NCBI GenBank assembly: GCA_030642565.1
Contig: DAOWNM010000005.1
Coordinates: 1 to 23,010 of the forward strand
Direction of reading: 5' to 3'
From: Bacteroidota bacterium
GTDB lineage: Bacteria; Bacteroidota; Bacteroidia; Bacteroidales; GCA-2748055
Length of the DNA stretch: 23,010 bases
This document shows, in pieces, positions 7,913-14,480 of the stretch. The notes under the pieces were generated by a model. That model was not told where the DNA came from and searched no databases. It saw only the letters and a list, made by a program, of their open reading frames with translations. The number at the start of each line of letters is the position of its first letter. Position 1 is the first letter of the stretch. The position numbers and the translations under genes are program-made.

Positions 7913-9037
7913 TCATAGTTTTCCCTTGGTGGTGGGCAGCCGGTTGCTGTCAGGATCAAGTTTAACAGCTTTTCTTACTGCCCGGGCAAATGCCTTGAAC
8001 AACCCTTCGATCATATGGTGTTCATTGCTCCCTTTCACCTCCATATTCAGGTTGCATTTTGCACTGTCCGAGAAGCTCTTAAAGAAGTGATAAAACATCT
8101 CGGTGGGCATATCTCCAATCTTCTCCCGTTTGAATTCAGCGCTCCACTCAATCCAGGGCCTGCCTCCAAAATCGATGGCCACGCTAGCCAGGGAGTCATC
8201 CATAGGCAGCACAAAGGCGTACCTTCCTATGCCCCGCTTATTTCCCAGGGCCTGCAGGAACGCCTCTCCCAGTGCGATGGCCGTATCTTCAATGGTGTGG
8301 TGCTCATCCACATGAAGATCACCTTTCACTTCAACTTCCAGATCGATCCCCCCGTGTCGCCCCAACTGATCGAGCATATGATCGAAAAAACCTAGTCCGG
8401 TAGAGATGGCTGTATGGCCCTCTCCATCGAGAGAAAGCGTTACTGAGATCTCTGTTTCATTGGTTGTTCGCTTCACTTCTGCCCTTCTTTGCCAGGTCCG
8501 GATAAAGTGATAGATCTGATCCCACTCCTGACAAACCAGTGATAGATATCCGGCCATTCCGGCAGATTCCAGTTCACCTTTTATCGCCTCGTTACCCAGG
8601 AGAATCCCCCTGGCACCCAGATTCTTTGCCAGTTCAATATCGGTGATGCGGTCTCCGATCACATAGGAGTTCTCCAGATCGTAGCCGCCCTCCAGATAGC
8701 TGGCAAGCATTCCGGTCCGGGGTTTCCGGTCGGGTGAGTTCTCCTCCGGTAGAGAGGGATCTATGTGAACCGCATCGAACTCCACCCCTTCGTTCCTGAA
8801 AGCTTCAAGGAACTTCTCATGGGGCGCTTTGAAATCCTCCTTCGGAAATGAGTCGGTACCCAGGCCATCCTGGTTGCTCACCACCACCAGTTCATAGTCG
8901 GTAAAGTGCCTCAGTTTGTAAAGGTTTCTGAAAACCCCTGGCATAAACTCCAGCTTCTCAAGCGAATCTACCTGGTAATCCACCGGAGGCTCCTTGATCA
9001 GTGTACCATCCCGGTCGAGGAAAATTACTTTTTTCAT
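7913..9037 (-). CDS. hisB: Bifunctional histidinol-phosphatase / IGP dehydratase HisB
   Basis: Two enzymes in one chain: IGP dehydratase (step 6) and histidinol-phosphate phosphatase (step 8). 374 residues. The N-terminal HAD phosphatase domain (about 1-165) has the nucleophile motif FLDRDGT (D8, D10), the SNQDGLG motif II, and GDRITDIELA. The C-terminal dehydratase (about 185-374) has the Mn-binding histidine motifs FFDHMLDQLGRHGG, DEHHTIEDTA and EHHMIEGLFKAFARA. The phosphatase domain lacks the Cys-rich zinc loop of E. coli HisB: where that enzyme has a CDCRKP-type stretch, this one reads ENSPDRKPRTGM. The ATG overlaps the hisC stop (ATGA). Confidence 0.97.
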   Translation of the reverse strand: MKKVIFLDRDGTLIKEPPVDYQVDSLEKLEFMPGVFRNLYKLRHFTDYELVVVSNQDGLGTDSFPKEDFKAPHEKFLEAFRNEGVEFDAVHIDPSLPEENSPDRKPRTGMLASYLEGGYDLENSYVIGDRITDIELAKNLGARGILLGNEAIKGELESAGMAGYLSLVCQEWDQIYHFIRTWQRRAEVKRTTNETEISVTLSLDGEGHTAISTGLGFFDHMLDQLGRHGGIDLEVEVKGDLHVDEHHTIEDTAIALGEAFLQALGNKRGIGRYAFVLPMDDSLASVAIDFGGRPWIEWSAEFKREKIGDMPTEMFYHFFKSFSDSAKCNLNMEVKGSNEHHMIEGLFKAFARAVRKAVKLDPDSNRLPTTKGKL

Positions 9038-10086
9038 GGCTGTAACGTTTTTAAGGCATCCATCAGCATCCTGTTCTCCTCTTTCGTACCAATGGTGATG
9101 CGCAGGGAGCCCTCACAGAGGGGGACCGATGACCGGTCCCTGATAATAATGCCTTTGTTCATTAAATAGTGATATACCGCTGCAGGATATTCCACCTGAA
9201 CCAGCAGAAAATTGGCATCGGAAGGATAAACCACTTTAACAAAAGTCAGCAATTCAAGCGCTTCGGCCAACCGGCTACGCTCTTCAATGATCTCTTTGAT
9301 CCACGTGCGCGTTTGCTCTCCGCCCTCCAGCCCCTTCATAGCCCTTTCAATGGTAAGGGTATTGATATTGTAGGGATACTTCACACTGGAGAGATATCCC
9401 ACCAGATCGGGATGAGCAAAAAGCATACCTAGCCGGATTCCGGCATATCCCCACGCTTTGGAGAGGGTCTGCAATAGCACCAGGTTGGACTTCTCCTTCA
9501 GAAGGGAGAGCAGGCTGGGACCTTTGCTAAAATCGATATAGGCCTCATCCACTACCACCATACAGTTTACACCATCGATGATCTTCAACATCGCCTCCCT
9601 CTCCAGGGTGTTGGAGGTGGGGTTGTTGGGTGAACAGAGAAAAATAAGTTTTGTCCGTTCGTCTACTGCATCCAGGACCGCATGGGGGTTCAGGCTGAAG
9701 TCTTTGTTTAGCAGAACGCTTCGTCGCTCCACTCCATTGATCTGTGCACAGACACCATACATGGCATAGGTAGGATCGACGGTGATTACATTATCCCTTC
9801 CCGGTTCGCACAATACCCTGAATAGCATATCGATGCCCTCATCACTTCCGTTTCCGAGAAAAATGTTCTCCAGGGGTTGTCCCTTGATGGAAGCAATCTT
9901 TCGTTTTAAATCAAGCTGACCCGGATCGGGATACCGGTTCAGCGGAGCATTGAATGGATTTTCATTGGCATCCATGAATATCGAGGCCGATCCGGAGAAT
10001 TCATCCCGCGCTGATGAGTAGGGCTCCAGCTTCAGAATATTTTGCCTGACCAGTGCTGATATGTCAAAAGAACTACTCATCCCCAT
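9034..10086 (-). CDS. hisC: Histidinol-phosphate aminotransferase HisC
   Basis: PLP-dependent transfer of an amino group from glutamate to imidazole acetol phosphate, step 7. 350 residues, class I/II aminotransferase fold. The PLP lysine is K210 in TLSKAWGYAGIRLG. Other family motifs are MDANENPF, GNGSDEGID, CSPNNPTSN and VDEAYIDF. Two ATG codons are possible, at 10086 and 10080 (MSSSFDIS); both overlap the hisD 3' end and neither has a clear ribosome-binding site. The first is used here. The stop overlaps the hisB start by 4 bases. Confidence 0.97.
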   Translation of the reverse strand: MGMSSSFDISALVRQNILKLEPYSSARDEFSGSASIFMDANENPFNAPLNRYPDPGQLDLKRKIASIKGQPLENIFLGNGSDEGIDMLFRVLCEPGRDNVITVDPTYAMYGVCAQINGVERRSVLLNKDFSLNPHAVLDAVDERTKLIFLCSPNNPTSNTLEREAMLKIIDGVNCMVVVDEAYIDFSKGPSLLSLLKEKSNLVLLQTLSKAWGYAGIRLGMLFAHPDLVGYLSSVKYPYNINTLTIERAMKGLEGGEQTRTWIKEIIEERSRLAEALELLTFVKVVYPSDANFLLVQVEYPAAVYHYLMNKGIIIRDRSSVPLCEGSLRITIGTKEENRMLMDALKTLQP

Positions 10087-11362
10087 TAAAGGTTAATCGA
10101 ATGGAGACCGCATTGCTGTGTGCCTGAAGCTCCTCGGCCCTGGCCATGGTCATAATGGCATCCCCTATATTGACCAGCCCATACTTGCTGATCTCCTGAA
10201 ATGTAATCTTCTTGTAAAAACTATCCAAATTGACCCCACTGAATGAGTGTGCCCATCCATTGGTGGGAAGGGTGTGGTTGGTTCCAGATGCATAATCGCC
10301 TGCACTCTCGGGTGTATAATCGCCCAGAAAAACCGATCCGGCATTGACCACCTGTTCGGCCAGGTCCGTATAATTTTTAGTTACAATTATAAGGTGCTCC
10401 GGGGCATACTCATTGACCAGCTCCATCATCTCCTCCTGACTCTTCAGAAGAATCATCTTGCTGTTATCCAATGCTTTCGAAGCAATTTCCTTCCTGGGAA
10501 GCTCTTCCAGTTGCCTCTGAAGCTCTGCTTTGACCCGGTCGATCATATCACCGGAGTCGGTAATCAGCAGCACCTGGCTATCGGGACCATGTTCGGCCTG
10601 GGAGAGCAGGTCAGAGGCGATAAATGAAGGATTGGATGTGCTGTCGGCCACCACTGCCAGTTCGGAGGGACCGGCCGGCATATCGATGGCAACTGTTTCC
10701 CGGCTCACAATCTGTTTGGCCATGGTCACATACTGGTTTCCCGGTCCGAATATCTTATTGACTGCAGGTATGCTTTCAGTACCGTGCGCCATAGCGGCGA
10801 TGGCCTGTACACCTCCTACCCTGAAAACCCTGTCTATACCGAGCAACCCGGCAATATAGAGGATGGAGGAGTTCACCTCTCCATCGCTGTCGGGAGGTGT
10901 ACAGAGAATCACCTCCCTGCATCCCGCAATTTTGGCAGGTATCCCCAGCATCAGCACTGTGGAGAGCAGCGGCGCCGATCCTCCCGGTATGTAGAGTCCC
11001 ACTCTGCTTATTGGAACCGGTTTTTGCCAGCAACGCACACCGGCTGTGGTAACAATGGTTTCGGTCTGGTGCATCTGCTTTTTGTGGAATGTCTGGATAT
11101 TCCAGTGGGCCTCGTCAATTGCTTTTTTCAACTCCTTGCTCACCTCACTTCTGGCAGCCCGGATCTCCTCCGCAGTAACCTCCAGAGATTCTGCATCATA
11201 CCGGTCGAACTCCCTGGTATAGGCCTTAACGGCAGCATCCCCATTGGCCGCCACATCATTAATAATTTTCTCTACCTGATCTTCCAGGGTGTGGTGGTTT
11301 AGCCGGGGCCGCTGAAGCAGGCCTGACCACTCGCTTTTTTCAGGATAACGAAGAATATTCAT
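10073..11362 (-). CDS. hisD: Histidinol dehydrogenase HisD
   Basis: Zinc-dependent NAD enzyme that oxidises histidinol to histidine in two steps, the last two of the pathway. 429 residues from the ATG at 11362 (MNILRYPEKSEW). An in-frame ATG 24 bases earlier overlaps hisG, but the later start gives the usual family N-terminus and lies 16 bases after the hisG stop. Visible motifs are RVGLYIPGG, KIFGPGNQYVTMAK, DMPAGPSELAV, LLSQAEHGPDSQ (zinc-ligand region) and EYAPEHLI. The C-terminal segment TNHTLPTNGWA carries a further active-site His. Full length, with no frameshift. Confidence 0.97.
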   Translation of the reverse strand: MNILRYPEKSEWSGLLQRPRLNHHTLEDQVEKIINDVAANGDAAVKAYTREFDRYDAESLEVTAEEIRAARSEVSKELKKAIDEAHWNIQTFHKKQMHQTETIVTTAGVRCWQKPVPISRVGLYIPGGSAPLLSTVLMLGIPAKIAGCREVILCTPPDSDGEVNSSILYIAGLLGIDRVFRVGGVQAIAAMAHGTESIPAVNKIFGPGNQYVTMAKQIVSRETVAIDMPAGPSELAVVADSTSNPSFIASDLLSQAEHGPDSQVLLITDSGDMIDRVKAELQRQLEELPRKEIASKALDNSKMILLKSQEEMMELVNEYAPEHLIIVTKNYTDLAEQVVNAGSVFLGDYTPESAGDYASGTNHTLPTNGWAHSFSGVNLDSFYKKITFQEISKYGLVNIGDAIMTMARAEELQAHSNAVSIRLTFNGDE

Positions 11363-11378
11363 GCTCAATAAATTCTGG

Positions 11379-12245
11379 TTAAACAATCATTTTTTCTATG
11401 GGGATAACAAGTATACCCTGCGCACCAAGCTCCCTGAGGCTGTCGATAACCCCCCAGAACTCTTTTTCGCTGAGTACAGAGTGAACCGAACTCCACCCCT
11501 CTTCGGCCAGTGGCATCACAGTGGGACTTTTCATTCCCGGAATGGTATCGATAATCTGCTGAAGGTTCTCATTGGGAGCATTCAGCAGAATGTATTTATT
11601 ATTGGATGCTGCCATCACACTGCGGATTCTAAAGATCAGATCGTTTAACACAGCCTGAATATCCACATCAAGATTTTGGGTGGCAATCACCACTGCCTCC
11701 GATTTCATAATCACCTCCACCTCTTTCAGTCCATTGCTAATCAAGGTACTTCCCGAACTTACAATGTCAAAAATGGCATCGGCCATCCCGATGGAGGGGG
11801 CCAGCTCAACGGAACCACTCAATACATGGATGTCCGCCTTCACCCCATGCTTTTGCAGATATTTCTCCAGGATTACCGGGTAGGATGTGGCAATTCGTTT
11901 TCCGTTCAGATCCTCCAGGCTTTCATAGCTATCCGATTTTGGAATAGCAATGGAGAGTCTGCAGCGGGAGTAACCCAATCTTTCGACCAGCTCCACCTTA
12001 CACTCCTTCTCTGCATACTCATTCTCTCCCACAATACCAATATGGGCCACTCCATCCTCCACATACTGTGGAATATCATCATCCCTGAGGTAGATCACCT
12101 CCAGGGGAAATGTCTGGGCCACCGACCTTAATTTGCGGGAACCATTGTTTAAAGTGATCCCTGCCTCCTTCAGAAGCACCAGTGATTTTTCACTGAGGCG
12201 ACCCGATTTCTGTATGGCAACTCTTAATTTTTCCATTCTGTTCAT
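11379..12245 (-). CDS. hisG: ATP phosphoribosyltransferase HisG, long form
   Basis: Condenses ATP with PRPP, the committed and feedback-controlled first step. 288 residues from the ATG at 12245 (MNRMEKLRVAIQKSGRL); an ATG at 12236 would also serve, and an upstream TTG is in frame but less likely. Residues about 4-210 form the two-lobed catalytic part, with RDDDIPQYV, GIVGENEY and the PRPP-binding stretch FDIVSSGSTL. Residues 215-288 match the ACT-like C-terminal domain of the long form (GMKSPTVMPL, and the GAQGILVIPIEKM end), which binds histidine as inhibitor. No HisZ is needed for this form. It is the first structural gene. The attenuator terminator's T-run ends only 7 bases upstream of this ATG. 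Confidence 0.96.
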   Translation of the reverse strand: MNRMEKLRVAIQKSGRLSEKSLVLLKEAGITLNNGSRKLRSVAQTFPLEVIYLRDDDIPQYVEDGVAHIGIVGENEYAEKECKVELVERLGYSRCRLSIAIPKSDSYESLEDLNGKRIATSYPVILEKYLQKHGVKADIHVLSGSVELAPSIGMADAIFDIVSSGSTLISNGLKEVEVIMKSEAVVIATQNLDVDIQAVLNDLIFRIRSVMAASNNKYILLNAPNENLQQIIDTIPGMKSPTVMPLAEEGWSSVHSVLSEKEFWGVIDSLRELGAQGILVIPIEKMIV

Positions 12246-12252
12246 TTTAAAC

Positions 12253-12281
12253 AAAAAAAGGTCTGCAGTATCTGCAAACCT
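12253..12281 (-). terminator. Intrinsic terminator of the his leader (attenuator)
   Basis: Read on the minus strand, a 10-bp stem AGGTTTGCAG / CTGCAGACCT (one G-U pair) with loop ATA is followed at once by seven T residues, the form of a strong Rho-independent terminator. It stands between the His-rich leader peptide and hisG and would stop transcription after a leader RNA of about 140 bases. Its place inside the operon's own leader, not after a gene, is what marks it as an attenuator. Confidence 0.88.
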
Positions 12282-12294
12282 CTTAACTTATTTT

Positions 12295-12331
12295 ATCGGA
12301 TTACAATGTACTACACAGGGTCCTAACCAAT
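12295..12331 (-). promoter_or_regulatory. Possible leader-RNA hairpin overlapping the leader stop codon
   Basis: On the minus strand ATTGGTTA (12331-12324, covering the last two codons and part of the stop of the leader peptide) can pair with TAATCCGAT (12303-12295): eight pairs, one of them G-U, and one bulged base, with a loop of 20 bases. A ribosome finishing the leader would disrupt it, whereas one stalled at the His codons might not. Its role, if any, is inferred only, and an antiterminator that pairs with the terminator's 5' arm was not clear by eye. Confidence 0.3.
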
Positions 12332-12379
12332 CATATGATGATGGTGATGATGAACGCTATGCTGTCTGTAATACCTCAT
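12323..12379 (-). CDS. his operon leader peptide with six consecutive His codons
   Basis: An 18-residue reading frame, MRYYRQHSVHHHHHHMIG followed by TAG, ends 42 bases before the stem of the intrinsic terminator that precedes hisG. Seven of its 18 codons are His, and six run together at 12352-12335 (five CAT, one CAC). E. coli and Salmonella his operons are controlled by a leader peptide with seven consecutive His codons: low charged tRNA-His stalls the ribosome in the run and lets RNA polymerase read through the terminator. The same layout is seen here with a different peptide sequence. An AGAAG lies one base before the ATG, too close to be a normal ribosome-binding site. The peptide itself probably has no function beyond sensing translation speed. 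Confidence 0.9.
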   Translation of the reverse strand: MRYYRQHSVHHHHHHMIG

Positions 12380-12396
12380 TCTTCTGAAATGTTATG

Positions 12397-12427
12397 CAAT
12401 ATTAATTAATAATATGTAAACCTCAAA
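12397..12427 (-). promoter_or_regulatory. Bacteroidota-type promoter of the his operon
   Basis: On the minus strand a TTTG (12427-12424) is followed after 19 bases by TAATATTG (12404-12397), one mismatch from the Bacteroidota -7 consensus TAnnTTTG, at a spacing typical of these promoters. Transcription would start near 12392, leaving only about 13 bases before the leader-peptide ATG. This is consistent with a ribosome loading early on the leader. The rest of the gap from 12428 to the brkB-like stop at 12490 is AT-rich and shows no clear terminator. Confidence 0.65.
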
Positions 12428-12489
12428 CGGTTTTCTTAATTAATTTAATGATATATAGCCCGAATACCTGTCAAATCGAAAGTAAGCTC

Positions 12490-13788
12490 TCATATATCCT
12501 TTAATAGAATATTTGAGGGCGATTCCCTGATGGAGTGCAGAATATGCTCATGGATCCGGGTAATCTTGTTCAGGTCGTCAGACTCTGTCACAATCATATG
12601 TTCGCCTCCCACCAGCTCCATCTGGTTGTAGATATACTGCACGGTGATCTTATTGATATCCACAGCAGGCTGGTAAGAGCGTTCCTTGGGGTTGTTGCCC
12701 GCCAGCTCAGACAGGATTCCTGCCTGCACCAGTTCATAAACCAGTTCATTGACCAGGCGAATGGGGATGCCCAGTTCGTGACTGAGCGTATCTGTATTCC
12801 ATGGGTCAGTTCCCTCTTCAAAGTTTCTGATGATCTGACGGGAGATCAGCAAGGTTAGTATCCGCTTATTGTTGTGACTCAGTTTAAGCGCATTCTCCTC
12901 AAATTCATAATTCTCAATATTCTGGTAGGCAAAGGAGAGCTCTGCGCCCACAAGGACAATGAGCCATGTAATCTGCAACCATATCATAAACAGTGGAATC
13001 ATGGCAATACTTCCATACAAGGTATTGAACTTCCATACCCCTATCTGCAGGTTCTGGTACAACGACTGGAAGATCAGGGCTACCGTACCGGCAATAATAC
13101 CGGCGATTACGGCATACTTAAACTTCACCTTGGTGTTGGGCATTACGATATACACAATGGTGAAAAGAAGCCATATGGAGAGATAGGGTACCGACTTGAT
13201 CAGGGTGACTACAAGTGGTTTGAAGAGCTCGATTTCATTGGCTGCAGATTGTATTTTGACCATGAAACTTCCTGAAAGCCCTATGGCAAACGGACTCAGA
13301 ATCATAATGGCAAGGTAATCTGAAAACTTCCGCATGGGATTTCGAGCTTTCCGGATCTGCCAGATGTCATTGAAGGAGGATTCAATATTGTTCAGCACCT
13401 GGATCACTGACCAGAAGAGAATGACAACTCCCACACCGGCCAAAACGCCCCCTTTGGCATTTTTCAGCAGATTGTCCACCATCGAGGTGACCCAGTTCAT
13501 GATCTCCTCCTGCCCCTGCATGTTTTTGTTGATCACCTCATGCAGGCGGTCCTCAAAACCAAAATTGCGTGCAATGGCAAAGGCGATGGCAAAAATGGGC
13601 ACAATAGAAAGCATGGTAAAATAGGTCAGCGCTGCCGCCTTTACAGCCGCCCTGTCCTCAAAAAATCCTTTGAAGGCCAGGAAATAGATCCTCACCTGCC
13701 TGATCAAAAAAGTACGGCGTCGTGACTTGGAGGTGAGGTCGTGCGACCAGATCTCCTCCTTGAAGAAAATCTTAAGCTTCTGTAGCAT
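12490..13788 (-). CDS. YihY/BrkB-family membrane protein with C-terminal winged-helix-like domain
   Basis: Integral inner-membrane protein of the YihY/BrkB (formerly 'ribonuclease BN') family; the true function of the family is unsettled. 432 residues. Six hydrophobic segments lie at roughly 48-70, 113-131, 158-178, 201-219, 227-249 and 262-285. Family motifs are AAALTYFTMLSIVPIFAIAFA near the first helix, WSVIQVLNNIESSFNDIW, and LYGSIAMIPLFMIWLQITW. The soluble C-terminal part (about 310-432) has a helix-turn-helix-like stretch (TLSHELGIPIRLVNELVYELVQAGIL), an extension also known from other long members of this family. The start is supported by AAAGG 6 bases before the ATG. It is transcribed away from the TlpA-like gene, from its own promoter. 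Confidence 0.9.
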   Translation of the reverse strand: MLQKLKIFFKEEIWSHDLTSKSRRRTFLIRQVRIYFLAFKGFFEDRAAVKAAALTYFTMLSIVPIFAIAFAIARNFGFEDRLHEVINKNMQGQEEIMNWVTSMVDNLLKNAKGGVLAGVGVVILFWSVIQVLNNIESSFNDIWQIRKARNPMRKFSDYLAIMILSPFAIGLSGSFMVKIQSAANEIELFKPLVVTLIKSVPYLSIWLLFTIVYIVMPNTKVKFKYAVIAGIIAGTVALIFQSLYQNLQIGVWKFNTLYGSIAMIPLFMIWLQITWLIVLVGAELSFAYQNIENYEFEENALKLSHNNKRILTLLISRQIIRNFEEGTDPWNTDTLSHELGIPIRLVNELVYELVQAGILSELAGNNPKERSYQPAVDINKITVQYIYNQMELVGGEHMIVTESDDLNKITRIHEHILHSIRESPSNILLKDI

Positions 13789-13805
13789 GGATTACCTTTG
13801 GCAAA

Positions 13806-13813
13806 CAAATATA
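13806..13813 (-). promoter_or_regulatory. -7 element TATATTTG for the BrkB-family gene
   Basis: A perfect match to TAnnTTTG on the minus strand, 17 bases before the ATG at 13788. The matching upstream TTTG is poor. The predicted start of transcription lies near 13800, leaving a very short leader that contains the AAAGG ribosome-binding site. Confidence 0.5.
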
Positions 13814-13818
13814 ATAAA

Positions 13819-13851
13819 CTTGCACGAAGGAACAGGGAAAAACTATCTTTG
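13819..13851 (+). promoter_or_regulatory. Promoter CTTG-N21-TATCTTTG for the TlpA-like gene
   Basis: TATCTTTG at 13844-13851 is a perfect TAnnTTTG element, preceded after 21 bases by CTTG (13819-13822), close to the TTTG -33 element. The ATG follows 17 bases downstream. Together with the opposed TATATTTG at 13806-13813 it forms a compact back-to-back promoter pair in the 80-base gap. Confidence 0.6.
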
Positions 13852-13868
13852 CATGAAATTGTAGAGAT

Positions 13869-14480
13869 ATGGCCACCCTGAAAGAGCGTTTTACTAAATG
13901 GAAAGAGAAGAGGTCCATCTGGCAGAAAGCTGGTGATATCCTATTCTGGATTTTGATCATTCTGTTCCTGATTCCAGCTCCAAGGAAAGCAATTCTCACC
14001 ACCCTGAACCGGGCCGTCCTGAATGTAAAGATGCCCAGGATGATGAATGAGGAGAAACAGGGGAGGCTTTCCGATCTGGATTACAACTGGTTACTGGCCT
14101 GGGATCAGAATGAACCCTTCTACTTCAGTAATATGAGGAATGAGGTGGTATTTCTCAACTTCTGGGGCACCTGGTGTCCACCCTGTGTGGCCGAGATGCC
14201 TGAAATCCAATCTTTGTATAAAAAATATGGAAATAGAGTGGCCTTTATGCTGGTTACCAGTGAGAAACCCGAAGTGGTGAAGGCCTTTATGAAAAAGAAC
14301 GACTTCCTGATGCCTGTTTTCTACCTGGCAGGTAACCAGCCACCTGAAGCACTATCGTTCAGTGCATTCCCTACTACATTTATTATCTCAAGGGATGGGA
14401 AGGTGGTCACCCGCAAAACCGGTGCAACCAACTGGGACTCCAGGGCCACTGAGAGAATTTTCGAGGAGCTGCTTAAGTAG
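13869..14480 (+). CDS. Membrane-anchored TlpA/ResA-like thiol-disulfide oxidoreductase
   Basis: Probably a thioredoxin-fold reductase facing the periplasm. 203 residues. A basic N-terminus (1-22) is followed by one membrane helix (about 24-38) with no cleavage site, so it should stay anchored. The thioredoxin domain (about 65-203) has FWGTWCPPCVAEMPE with active-site cysteines C103 and C106, and the cis-proline in FSAFPTTFII. WCPPC is common in TlpA/ResA-type proteins that serve cytochrome c maturation or general disulfide reduction; the actual partner is not shown here. The last 8 bases overlap the 3' end of the convergent ABC-2 permease gene. Confidence 0.93.
   Translation: MATLKERFTKWKEKRSIWQKAGDILFWILIILFLIPAPRKAILTTLNRAVLNVKMPRMMNEEKQGRLSDLDYNWLLAWDQNEPFYFSNMRNEVVFLNFWGTWCPPCVAEMPEIQSLYKKYGNRVAFMLVTSEKPEVVKAFMKKNDFLMPVFYLAGNQPPEALSFSAFPTTFIISRDGKVVTRKTGATNWDSRATERIFEELLK

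Noticed and set aside
7900..7959. N-terminal 20-codon extension of hisH
   Set aside because: The extension overlaps the hisB end and is not part of the HisH family; MKVAIIKYNAGN at 7899 is the normal start.
10784..11302. 172-codon plus-strand open frame opposite hisD
   Set aside because: It lies fully antisense to a conserved hisD, and its translation has no recognisable domain. A shadow frame.
12335..12352. ATGATG-type triplet repeat (plus strand) and a His6-tag-like run on the minus strand
   Set aside because: Not a simple repeat or a cloning-tag artefact: it lies inside a short frame with start and stop, between a promoter and an intrinsic terminator, upstream of hisG.
12428..12489. Terminator for the BrkB-family gene
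   Set aside because: Only AT-rich sequence with a TTAATTAA palindrome is present; no GC-rich stem with a T-run. Read-through from this gene into the his leader cannot be excluded.
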